The position numbers were made by a program, and so were the translations under genes. From a virus: a DNA stretch of 20,948 nt. The notes below the pieces were generated by a model. The model was not told the DNA's origin and ran no database searches. It saw only the letters and a list, made by a program, of their open reading frames with translations. Below are positions 1-7,089 of this stretch, one piece after another. The stretch spans positions 1-20,948 of IMG/VR virus record IMGVR_UViG_3300032236_000821. The stretch is one strand, 5' to 3'. Every line of letters begins with the position of its first letter. Within the stretch, counting starts at the first letter, position 1.

Positions 1-156
1 AACAAGTGTTAATTCATTTTGGGCAATGCTAATTTTACCTGTACCAGAGTCATAGTATAGCGGAGCATTAGCGCCACTAACTTGTCCTGGAGGACCCTGC
101 GAGCCTACAACTAGTGGAACCCAATTTGCTCCATCGTAATATTTAAGTGTACTCAT
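1..156 (-). CDS. Collagen-like tail fibre protein, N-terminal fragment (runs off left edge)
   Basis: Only the first 52 residues are in the window; the frame is open to base 1. The protein begins MSTLKYYDGANWVPL and then has a short collagen-like stretch (GSQGPPG, residues 18-24). The start ATG (156-154) shares one base with the TAA of the upstream SGNH hydrolase gene (TAATG), so the two are probably translationally coupled. The opening MS-x-LKY-x-D followed by Gly-X-Y triplets matches the N-terminus of the 166-aa protein at 2402-2902, so the two look like paralogues sharing a short attachment module. A role as a fibre or fibre-tip component is inferred from this and from position. The missing C-terminal part would decide the function. 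Confidence 0.8.
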   Translation of the reverse strand, partial: MSTLKYYDGANWVPLVVGSQGPPGQVSGANAPLYYDSGTGKISIAQNELTLV

Positions 157-2402
157 TATAGCCTCGTAGTAATCTGCGTATTAATAATCTGGTTAGCTAT
201 TTCTTCTGCCAGAAGCCTATGACCTTCAGGACTAGGGTGAGCACCATCAGAAATAATCATAAAGTCAGTATTACCACTATTGTTTTGACTAGTTATATAG
301 CCAGTACCTGTAAATATACATGGACCAACTTCGGTAACAGTAGTTCCTGATGTAAGTGATATGTCTGGGTATTTATTTAAAGTTAGAGTATATGGACCAG
401 AACCACTAATAGCAGTAACAACTCTACGACCTCCCCAAGTTCCATAAATATTACCTAGGTCAACGGTAGCCCCAACTGAGATGTAGTTAGTAGTAACAAT
501 ATTAGAACTAGATGTAGAGTACGTGTAATTGCTGGACAGCGTTGTTGATGCTGGGGTATATCTGAGTGGAAGTTCCAATAAGTTAATAAATATACCGTTT
601 ACTTGACTATCAGCCATAGCAGTTTTAATAGCATCAGTTGCTTTATACCAGTTAACGTTAAGACTTTCTACACCAAATGATGGCAGCGTAGAAAGACCAA
701 TAATAATTGAGGTAGGAAATAATGCACGTATTGAACGAAAATAAGTAAGGATTTCAGTAGCAAGTCTAGTAGAGTCAAAGTTAAGGTCGTTGTGACCACC
801 AGCAACAACTATGATATCTGGGACTTTAGTTAACTTACTCAAGTCAGTAACGTTACGTGCTCTAAATATTGGTCTAGAACCACGTACCACTGAATCACCA
901 GCGTAATGTGCCTCAGCAGTAGTCGGTAAAGACCCGTAGTTTACACCGCGAGTAAGTAAAATGTTATTTCCTGGAGAGTAGTTTACAGTTACATACTCAG
1001 CTCCAATAAAAGCATTAAAAGGATATATAAGGGCTTTACCTGACTGACCTGTAGCAGACCCCGTAGCGCCGTTTGAAATTGTAAACTGAGTTGTGCTTAC
1101 AGATGTAATAACTTGACCAGGCAAGTTAAATTGTGTAGCTGTAAGCCCTGTAATACTTACCGTTTGCCCCACAGTATACAAGTTATTACTATTGCTAAAA
1201 GTATAGGTAACTACCCCACTAGAGCCCGATACCGCAGTAACGGCAGCGCCGCCAAAGTTTACTATATTATCCACTGTTGCAGTAGTAGATGAAGCGGTGA
1301 TATTAGTGGTTAAGTTTGCAGCTTGGCTCTGAGTATCGCTGATTGCAAGGAATCCAGTTCCACCTTGGGCAACGTTAAATATTTCATCAACTCCCAAAAG
1401 TTTTGAAGTAAGCGTTGCGTATCCATCCTTCAAAACTGTAGTAGAACCAGTACCTTCAGTAAATGAATCGCCTTGCCATAAGATGCTTGTTACTTTTGAA
1501 GGTGGCTTATAAATGCTAGCAGTAGGCTGTCTGTAGATTCCGTAAAAAGGTACAGGCGCAGAAAATGCTATAACTACTCTACGAGTAGTTCGTACTTCTT
1601 TAGCAACTGATGCAGTTTGACCAGTAACTGATGCTGTAAGCGAGCCTGAAATTTTAACTGTAAAAGTAGTAGTTCCAGTTACACTAGCCACAGTAACACC
1701 AGAAAGATTAAGAGAGCTAGTAGTCAACCCCGTAATACTAACGACATCTCCAACTGATAATGTGCTATTTGGGTTTGTAACAGTATACGTAACAGTACTT
1801 GTGCTAGTGCTAGCAACACTAGTTGCTGCAGTTACCACAAGTGGAGTAAACGTAGGGTCAACAAACTTAACAAGATTTCGGTATGTGCCTCCAGCACCAG
1901 ATGGACCAAACGATACATAACTAGAATTTACAGGCTGACCATCTATAAAAATCATACCCTTGTTGGTTGACGCAGCATCTTTATAGGCAATTTCAAACTG
2001 AGAACCGTCGTAGTCAAATTCAACTGAATAAGCACCGCCATCAAATGGGTAACCATTATTAAGTGAGCCTTGTACAGCAGTATAATCTGGAGCAGTTGTA
2101 CCAGCAGATTTCATTACATTTCCGTGGTATAAAAAGTAAGGTGATTTACTAGCATCAAAAAGACGACTAAACCCAGTACCTGTACCCGTGGCTGTACCTG
2201 GGTAAACTAAAACAGAGTTTGTTATTATTGCAGCAGTAGTCTGAGTAATAGTAGGCGGGTTAGTCATAACAGACAGACTTTGTAGAGAGTCTGTGTATGT
2301 GCGTTTAGGCAAAGTATATCTACCAGGTAATACCTTATTTAAGCCAGCATATTTAGCGTCCGACTGCGCTTTTGAATAACTAGGTACGTCAAGAATTCCC
2401 AT
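156..2402 (-). CDS. SGNH/GDSL-type hydrolase tail protein with inserted beta modules
   Basis: A 748-aa protein with the blocks of the SGNH (GDSL-like) esterase fold widely separated: block I WQGDSFTEG (Ser313), block II NVAQGGTG (Gly348), block III AGGHNDLN (Asn538) and block V SDGAHPSPEGH (Asp719, His722). All expected catalytic residues are present, so it is probably an active esterase or deacetylase acting on surface glycan; this is inference from the family. The N-terminus (PSYSKAQSDAKYAGL) resembles fibre attachment regions. Residues about 186-266 form a beta module with VGDVVSITGL. Residues about 365-505, between blocks II and III, hold a module with IGAEYVTV, LTRG and AHYAGDSVV, which is itself split by a second module (VGQTVSITGL). 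A further beta-rich stretch (about 634-695) lies between blocks III and V. Both gene boundaries are TAATG overlaps. Confidence 0.85.
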   Translation of the reverse strand: MGILDVPSYSKAQSDAKYAGLNKVLPGRYTLPKRTYTDSLQSLSVMTNPPTITQTTAAIITNSVLVYPGTATGTGTGFSRLFDASKSPYFLYHGNVMKSAGTTAPDYTAVQGSLNNGYPFDGGAYSVEFDYDGSQFEIAYKDAASTNKGMIFIDGQPVNSSYVSFGPSGAGGTYRNLVKFVDPTFTPLVVTAATSVASTSTSTVTYTVTNPNSTLSVGDVVSITGLTTSSLNLSGVTVASVTGTTTFTVKISGSLTASVTGQTASVAKEVRTTRRVVIAFSAPVPFYGIYRQPTASIYKPPSKVTSILWQGDSFTEGTGSTTVLKDGYATLTSKLLGVDEIFNVAQGGTGFLAISDTQSQAANLTTNITASSTTATVDNIVNFGGAAVTAVSGSSGVVTYTFSNSNNLYTVGQTVSITGLTATQFNLPGQVITSVSTTQFTISNGATGSATGQSGKALIYPFNAFIGAEYVTVNYSPGNNILLTRGVNYGSLPTTAEAHYAGDSVVRGSRPIFRARNVTDLSKLTKVPDIIVVAGGHNDLNFDSTRLATEILTYFRSIRALFPTSIIIGLSTLPSFGVESLNVNWYKATDAIKTAMADSQVNGIFINLLELPLRYTPASTTLSSNYTYSTSSSNIVTTNYISVGATVDLGNIYGTWGGRRVVTAISGSGPYTLTLNKYPDISLTSGTTVTEVGPCIFTGTGYITSQNNSGNTDFMIISDGAHPSPEGHRLLAEEIANQIINTQITTRL

Positions 2403-2902
2403 TATGACACCACTATCTGGGGCACAGTAATCGCTGCCCCGTTTGAATCACGAGTAATTGTAGGTTGTGTATAAGTTATGGAAGTACCATAAGTAATCTT
2501 GTAAGAGTTTACTGCACCAGAAGGGTCTATAGAAAGAGTTGTGTATGTTCCAGGAGTTCCATCTGGAAATATTACATCTGCTGAAGTGACCACTCCAGAA
2601 AAGTTTCTAGTAATATTACCCACAATAAGAAGGTCTGGGTTTTTTACTGCCTGTACATTTGCAACAACAGAAATAGCGCCACCAACAAGTACATTAGTGC
2701 CGTTTAAAATAAACGCTACAGAAGTAGAAGTAGTAGTATCTACCCATAATTGTGTGGTATCTGTAGGCGGTGTAGCAGAGGTTACTGTTCCAGTAGGACC
2801 TGCTGGACCTTGGGGACCAGTTAAACCAGTATCTCCCTTAATACCTTGGGCAAAGTATTTCCAAGTATTACTGGTTGAATCCCAATATTTTAAAGCACTC
2901 AT
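2402..2902 (-). CDS. Collagen-like tail fibre protein (166 aa)
   Basis: The protein starts MSALKYWDSTSNTWKYF, then has about six Gly-X-Y triplets (residues 20-38, including GPQGPAGPTG), followed by a Thr/Val/Ser-rich beta region. The layout of a short head, collagen-like shaft and beta C-terminus is typical of small trimeric phage fibre or fibre-adaptor proteins. Its N-terminus is similar to that of the fragment at 1-156, suggesting duplication of the attachment module. It overlaps its upstream neighbour by ATGA and its downstream SGNH gene by TAATG, so the fibre genes are co-expressed. It has no enzymatic motif. Confidence 0.8.
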   Translation of the reverse strand: MSALKYWDSTSNTWKYFAQGIKGDTGLTGPQGPAGPTGTVTSATPPTDTTQLWVDTTTSTSVAFILNGTNVLVGGAISVVANVQAVKNPDLLIVGNITRNFSGVVTSADVIFPDGTPGTYTTLSIDPSGAVNSYKITYGTSITYTQPTITRDSNGAAITVPQIVVS

Positions 2903-3096
2903 GCTGAACCACCATCTACCAAAGTAGTGTAAGTAGTGTCATTAGGGTCAGCCCAAACTACAGAAGTAGAAGGAGCTGTTGTGCTTATTACAACTCCTGG
3001 AGGACCCACTGGACCTTGAGGACCAGTAGTGGTACCGCTAACAATTACATTACTAGGGGTACCAGGAGAGTTAATAACAACTACGCTATCGCTCAT
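2899..3096 (-). CDS. Small collagen-like virion protein (65 aa)
   Basis: A 65-aa protein with a central collagen-like segment (GPQGPVGPPG, residues 25-34) flanked by short Val/Thr/Ser-rich stretches. The C-terminal part (VVWADPNDTTY) recalls the LWVDTTT segment after the collagen-like shaft of the next gene. The start overlaps the stop of the 473-aa gene (TAATG), and the stop overlaps the following start (ATGA). It is too short for a full fibre and may be a fibre connector or a small trimerising cap. The coding call rests on the tight junctions and the Gly-X-Y pattern. Confidence 0.75.
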   Translation of the reverse strand: MSDSVVVINSPGTPSNVIVSGTTTGPQGPVGPPGVVISTTAPSTSVVWADPNDTTYTTLVDGGSA

Positions 3097-4517
3097 TAGG
3101 AAACCTTTATAGAGAAGTTAGGAGTGGTCGTTGACATGTAATATGTAACACCTGACACTACATACGAACTAGTGCAGGTAACCGCAAACACATAAGTTCC
3201 AGTAACTGTAGGTGTTCCGTATACGGAACCTGCAGCGTGTCCAGCGTCAACTCCAGTGCCGTCTTTAGATAACTTAAGTCCAGTAGGCAAAGAACCACTG
3301 CTTACTGTGTAAGTTGGACTAGTTCCAGTAGCTGTAAACGTATAGGAATATGGAGTTCCAACCGTTGCTGTTTTTGTAGGGTTATCTGCTGTAAATGTAG
3401 GACCTTGGTAAGGTTGGTAAACAACTGGTGTAGGGTTGTCTACGGTTATTTGTCTGTTAGCAAATACTATGCCTCGTACGTAAGTTTGGTTGAACGTCCC
3501 ATCAACACTAGAAATCTGTAAGTCCCAAAAAGCCTTTAATGGAAAGTTATCTGTTTGGTCTGAAGTTAAAGACAACTGAATCTTACCATTAACTAAATCA
3601 ACAGCAGTAATAGTTGGAGATGCAATAAGTAAAGGTGAGCCTGGGTACGTACGTATTTGAGCTTGTAAGTTGTATCCTGTTAAGTTAAATGGGGTGTTAG
3701 AGCTGTTGTAAATATCAAATTCAATGCTCCAGGTATCACCTTGGGTAATAACAATATCATATACACCAACTGGGTCTGGTAGAGGGGTTCTACCTCTAAG
3801 GTTATTTTCAACGTAAACTCGTTCAGCCATAGTACTGTCATCAATTTCTTGAGGAACATAAATTGGCACAAGACGGTTAGTGGTGCGTGAGACTCGGCGA
3901 AGAGTACCTACTTCAATACGCCATAAACCAATATTTAAAGCAGAACATAGTTCTCGGTATTGTTCTCTTCTCTGAGCAACAATATTAGATAACTGGGTAA
4001 ACCGCTGTGCTCTAGGAATAGTAACGCCATCTGGGGCTTGAATATTAATATCAAAAGAGGCATCAGTTGCAAGCGCCCATAATGCCTCTATAGTGGCTAA
4101 TAAAGCCACAGGATACTCTTCTACTGGAGGAATAAGCGCTATGGTTATTTGTCTACCATAAGAGTCTGTGCGGTTGTCTGTGTGCTGTAGAACGGCTGTA
4201 TTAACAAAGTTGGTTAGTTCATTAGTTGTAAAGTAACGGTAATGCGTACCAGTAACTGCAATTACGGAGTTTTCTACTGGAGCAGTAGCAAAGTGCACCA
4301 TGCCTAGGTTTTCTTCTACCGTGTAATCTGTGCCTTGAGCTTTAGGAGTTCCATTGATGTACACAGCAAATCCGTTAGCACCAAAAGAATCTACAGGCTT
4401 TACACCTAAATAAAAGTCTTTAGTAACGCCATCACCAGTAAGGTTAATGGTAAATTGCTTAGCATTATCCCCAAGCTCTAGTCGAACTCTCGAAAGGAGG
4501 TCGGAAAGTACAGCCAC
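3096..4517 (-). CDS. Neck/adaptor-like virion protein fused to beta and Ig-like domains
   Basis: A 473-aa protein with three apparent parts. Residues 1-220 are mixed alpha/beta (LLSRVRLELGD at the start, then FTTNELTNFVNTAV and a helical LLATIEALWALATD segment), resembling head-tail adaptor proteins made after the capsid. Residues about 250-358 (ITQGDTWSIEFDIYNSS, FNLTGY, FWDLQISS) resemble the N-terminal domain of BppU-type baseplate/fibre proteins. Residues about 380-472 (VGTPYSYTFTATG, SGSLPTGLKLS, GTPTVTGTY) match the putative Ig (He_PIG) pattern. The start is GTG, six bases after a clear AAAGGAG site, and lies after the terminator at 4592-4612. It heads a tightly overlapping fibre operon. 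The role of connecting neck to fibres is inference. Confidence 0.75.
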   Translation of the reverse strand: MAVLSDLLSRVRLELGDNAKQFTINLTGDGVTKDFYLGVKPVDSFGANGFAVYINGTPKAQGTDYTVEENLGMVHFATAPVENSVIAVTGTHYRYFTTNELTNFVNTAVLQHTDNRTDSYGRQITIALIPPVEEYPVALLATIEALWALATDASFDINIQAPDGVTIPRAQRFTQLSNIVAQRREQYRELCSALNIGLWRIEVGTLRRVSRTTNRLVPIYVPQEIDDSTMAERVYVENNLRGRTPLPDPVGVYDIVITQGDTWSIEFDIYNSSNTPFNLTGYNLQAQIRTYPGSPLLIASPTITAVDLVNGKIQLSLTSDQTDNFPLKAFWDLQISSVDGTFNQTYVRGIVFANRQITVDNPTPVVYQPYQGPTFTADNPTKTATVGTPYSYTFTATGTSPTYTVSSGSLPTGLKLSKDGTGVDAGHAAGSVYGTPTVTGTYVFAVTCTSSYVVSGVTYYMSTTTPNFSIKVS

Positions 4518-4519
4518 AG

Positions 4520-4560
4520 ATACTCCTTTAATAAACTAGTTCACTATAAATCATGCCCTA
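4520..4560 (-). promoter_or_regulatory. AT-rich leader with RBS and weak possible promoter for the neck/fibre operon
   Basis: Between the terminator at 4592-4612 and the GTG at 4517 lies an AT-rich leader. It ends in a strong AAAGGAG ribosome binding site (4524-4529) that fixes the GTG start. A TATAGT box can be read on the minus strand about 25 bases upstream of the RBS, with only a poor -35 (TTCTTA) 17 bases further up. The RBS is well supported; the promoter is a weak guess made plausible only by the terminator just before it. Confidence 0.3.
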
Positions 4561-4591
4561 TTTCTTAAGAAAAATCAGGCTAAAATAGAAA

Positions 4592-4612
4592 CAGCGGGCA
4601 AGTAGCCCGCTG
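4592..4612 (-). terminator. Rho-independent terminator after the 122-aa gene
   Basis: A perfect 8-bp stem (CAGCGGGC / GCCCGCTG) with a 5-base loop, followed on the minus strand by a T-rich tract (TTTCTATTTTA). It starts 17 bases past the stop of the 122-aa gene. It separates head genes from the neck/fibre operon. Confidence 0.85.
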
Positions 4613-4628
4613 CCTCAAGACGCTATAT

Positions 4629-4997
4629 TTAGATAACGCCAGCTAGGTAACCCTTTTCTTCAAGGTGGCGAGCAAGGCTCCGAGAAACCTTGTACTTCTT
4701 TCCAGCCTCAAATGAGTAGTAGTTTCCTGCACCGAAAGTCATACTATCAATGCTTTCAACCACGCGGATTGTAACCGTATCGCTATCTGTGTCAACAACT
4801 GTTGGTTCGTCAACGATAATTTCAGACTGACGAGGGCTAGTAGCATCAATAACTACTGAGTCATTATCAATCTTTTTCTGTGCAGTTGCCATTGCCATAG
4901 TAGAGGCTGCTTCTGCTTGCTGTTCAGCAAACTCGTGCTGAAGCTTTTCGCGCTGACGACCTGTTGCGTCTGTAGGCTTTGCTTTTGATGTTGCCAT
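4629..4997 (-). CDS. Small protein following the major capsid gene (122 aa)
   Basis: The first 50 residues are a charged, Gln/Ala-rich probable helix (GRQREKLQHEFAEQQAEAAS). Then comes an acidic linker with many Asp, Val and Thr, and a compact C-terminal domain with YYSFEAGKKYKVSRSLARHLEEKGYL. The pattern of aromatic/Glu-Ala-Gly, Tyr-Lys-Val, Ala-x-x-Leu-x-x-x-Gly recurs in small phage proteins encoded beside capsid genes, but I cannot name a family. The start ATG has a GGAGAATACTC leader. The gene is isolated between two terminators (5033-5056 before it, 4592-4612 after it), which suggests its own expression level. A head-completion or decoration role is possible and unproven. Confidence 0.75.
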   Translation of the reverse strand: MATSKAKPTDATGRQREKLQHEFAEQQAEAASTMAMATAQKKIDNDSVVIDATSPRQSEIIVDEPTVVDTDSDTVTIRVVESIDSMTFGAGNYYSFEAGKKYKVSRSLARHLEEKGYLAGVI

Positions 4998-5032
4998 GAG
5001 TATTCTCCAATGTTAGTGTCTGTTAAAAGGGT

Positions 5033-5056
5033 GAGAGGGGGCTTGCGCCCCCTCTC
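5033..5056 (-). terminator. Strong GC-rich hairpin after the major capsid gene
   Basis: A perfect 10-bp inverted repeat (GAGAGGGGGC / GCCCCCTCTC) around a TTGC loop lies 12 bases past the capsid stop, followed on the minus strand by CACCCTTTTAACA. The T tract is short (four T), so it may be a partial terminator or an mRNA-stabilising 3' hairpin for the abundant capsid message. Confidence 0.75.
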
Positions 5057-5067
5057 GGGGGTATTGA

Positions 5068-6138
5068 TTAGTTGGTTTCTGCAACCACGATTGCCTGGTC
5101 GGTGATTAGACCAAGACCGAAGATTGAGTACCATGCAAGTGCATGCTCACGTCCGAAGTCTAGGATACCACCATCGCGCAACTCAACTGGAAGTGAGATA
5201 GCGTGACCGAAAGCGTTGTCGCCGATGAAGATTGCTGAGTAGCGGTCAGCATTACCGTTACCTACTAGAGTGTTAGGTGTAGTGTAGCCACCACCAGCAG
5301 CAATAGTTGGGTTAGCAACTGCAGTATCTGTTGACCATGTTGAACCAGCACCGTTAGGAACCTTGAGAACCTGAGTGGTCTCAATGAATACGGTGTCGTA
5401 CAAACGGCCGATTTCACCAAGCATGAAGTTACCAGGAGCGGCATACTTCGTGACTTCGATGAACTCTGGAAGGTCGCGTAGACGACGGCTCTGGTGAGGG
5501 TGTACGAAAGCAACGTATGTTTCACCCAAACGTGGGATGTTACGTGTTGCTAGGGTCTCAACAGCATCCTTGACAGTCTTGGTTGTCAAGTATGATGAGC
5601 CTGTAAGACCTGTACGTGCGGTAGCAGTTGTACCGTATGCGTACCAGTTGTTTACACCCTGCTGGTTGGTGCGGTCTTCACCGTAGATTACAGAAGTCGC
5701 ACCGTAAAGGGTGTCGCGTGAAATCTGGTCTAGGTAGATTGCCATGTTGCGACCTAGAAGACGTGAGGCAGAAGCCATAACATCATCGAAGGAAGCATTA
5801 AGCAATAGTTCCGAAACAGCAAGCGCGTAGCCGTGCTCCGAAACTGTGATGCTGAACTGCTGTGCAGTCAAAGCATTTGTAGTCATACGTACACCTTCAA
5901 CCAATGGCTGTGCAAAGCCAAGGTTGTTGTAACGCATGAAGTTAATCTGCAAACCAGGTGCAACACCTAGTTCGGTCTTCTTTACAGCGAACTGTTCGAA
6001 ACGCAGGATTGGCATTGCCTGGAAAAGGATTTCCTTTGACCAAATCTGCTGAATCGCCTGAGTTAGCTGCGAGTTTGTGCCTGAATAGGCGGTTGGTGAC
6101 GCGGCGAGATTGCCTGTACCTGTTAGTGCGCTAGCCAC
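5068..6138 (-). CDS. Major capsid protein, N4-gp56-like
   Basis: A 356-aa protein in the expected place after the scaffold gene. Segments typical of the N4-gp56 capsid family (HK97-fold shell proteins) are visible: QIWSKEILFQAMPILRFEQF near residue 31, GLQINFMRYNNL, the central SASRLLGRNMAIYLDQISRD region, and VHPHQSRRLRDLPEFIEVTKY followed by GEIGRLYDTVFIETTQV. No signal peptide or fused domain is seen, and the length is normal for the family. The start is GTG with an AGGAG site six bases upstream; base composition here is smoother and less repetitive than in the fibre genes. It shares a probable transcript with the scaffold gene 43 bases upstream and ends in the GC-rich hairpin at 5033-5056, fitting high expression. 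Confidence 0.85.
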   Translation of the reverse strand: MASALTGTGNLAASPTAYSGTNSQLTQAIQQIWSKEILFQAMPILRFEQFAVKKTELGVAPGLQINFMRYNNLGFAQPLVEGVRMTTNALTAQQFSITVSEHGYALAVSELLLNASFDDVMASASRLLGRNMAIYLDQISRDTLYGATSVIYGEDRTNQQGVNNWYAYGTTATARTGLTGSSYLTTKTVKDAVETLATRNIPRLGETYVAFVHPHQSRRLRDLPEFIEVTKYAAPGNFMLGEIGRLYDTVFIETTQVLKVPNGAGSTWSTDTAVANPTIAAGGGYTTPNTLVGNGNADRYSAIFIGDNAFGHAISLPVELRDGGILDFGREHALAWYSIFGLGLITDQAIVVAETN

Positions 6139-6181
6139 TTGTGACTCCTATATATAGTGTGGTTAATTGGGTTAATTTGTA

Positions 6182-6964
6182 TTAGCCGAACAATCCCTGT
6201 GAGCGACCCTGAGCACTTGGGCTCAGAAGCTGCTGACGGTATTTTACGTATTCATTCATCGGCATGTCTGCAATATCTGCAGCACTAAACTGACGTGAGC
6301 CCGTCTCGATATCCATAGGTCCAGCAGGGGGCGTAGTAACTCTCGTTCCCGCCATATCCCTACGTGCAGTTTGCGTTGCTTGCTGCACACTATCTAGGAT
6401 ACGGGATGAGCGGTCCTTTAGTCCCTGAATACTTTGTTCAATTTCTTCGATTGAACCTCCGCTAATCATGTCTACAAGTTCTGGGATAATGTTATCCCGT
6501 TCTTCTTCTAGACGAGAATTGCGGTAGTTCTGAATTTCTGTGAACGCTTTTTCACGTTCCAGTAATGCAAAGGCGCGTTCACGCTCTTGGCGCTCACGTT
6601 CCAACTGCTCCGACCATTCTTGCTCTTTGACCTTTAGAAGGTCACGAACTTCAAGTTCTTCCTCTTGCTTACGCTTAGCTTCTTCAGCAATAGCTGCTGC
6701 TTCTGCTTCTTCTCTAGCAGTTTTTTCTGCTGCTTCGGCATCGCGGTCTCTTTTAATTGCATCAAGTTCTTCCTTGAGGCTATTAATCTGAGGGTATAAC
6801 TTGTCTTTCTCCTGGCTTCGAACTCTTGCCAAATCTTCTTCAGTGTAGAATTTCTGACCGTTCGACGAAGTAGCAGTAGGCACGTCAGCGCCAGTTTCTG
6901 CTACTGGAGCTACATTTACCTCAGCGGCAAATGCGTCTACATCTGCGTTTACAGATACATCCAT
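6182..6964 (-). CDS. Scaffolding protein
   Basis: A 260-aa, highly charged protein. Residues 1-35 are low-complexity Ala/Val/Asp. FYTEEDLARVRSQEKDKLYP follows at about 39-58. A long Glu/Lys/Arg/Ala-rich region (about 60-155) looks like continuous coiled coil, and the C-terminus (MPMNEYVKYRQQLL) looks like a short helical capsid-binding tail. This composition, together with placement directly between portal and major capsid genes, is the usual signature of a phage scaffold that directs procapsid assembly and is removed before DNA packaging. The start ATG has AAGGA six bases upstream. No protease domain is seen, so any maturation protease would be elsewhere or absent. Confidence 0.85.
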   Translation of the reverse strand: MDVSVNADVDAFAAEVNVAPVAETGADVPTATSSNGQKFYTEEDLARVRSQEKDKLYPQINSLKEELDAIKRDRDAEAAEKTAREEAEAAAIAEEAKRKQEEELEVRDLLKVKEQEWSEQLERERQERERAFALLEREKAFTEIQNYRNSRLEEERDNIIPELVDMISGGSIEEIEQSIQGLKDRSSRILDSVQQATQTARRDMAGTRVTTPPAGPMDIETGSRQFSAADIADMPMNEYVKYRQQLLSPSAQGRSQGLFG

Positions 6965-7060
6965 ATTATTTCCTTAATGTCCTAGAGGTCGTTTTCCAAA
7001 TGTGCTTTCGCACGTAACACGTATGACCAACCGATTGTTTCTATACTTAATTTTTCTACT

Positions 7061-7089
7061 ATTATGAGAAAAAATCTACGTAAAGTAAA
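7061..7089 (-). promoter_or_regulatory. Candidate sigma70-like promoter for scaffold and capsid
   Basis: In the 125-base gap between portal stop and scaffold start, the minus strand reads TTTACT (7084-7089), a 17-base spacer and CATAAT (7061-7066). This is 4/6 and 5/6 agreement with the consensus boxes. It would place the two most abundant head proteins under their own promoter. The match is moderate and AT-rich gaps give chance hits. The rest of the gap holds only a small GTGC-GAAA-GCAC hairpin and the scaffold RBS. Confidence 0.35.

Noticed and set aside
2541-2927. Plus-strand 128-codon frame
   Set aside because: Antisense to the collagen-like 166-aa gene, with no supporting start signal.
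4518-4545. 8-codon frame (MIYSELVY) just before the RBS of the 473-aa gene, and another (MKQLLRFN) in the spacer at 13131-13238
   Set aside because: Too short, without RBS, and no regulatory codon pattern; chance frames in AT-rich leaders.
4853-5134. Minus-strand 93-codon frame spanning the capsid terminator
   Set aside because: It runs out of frame through the strong hairpin and the 122-aa gene and has no RBS of its own.
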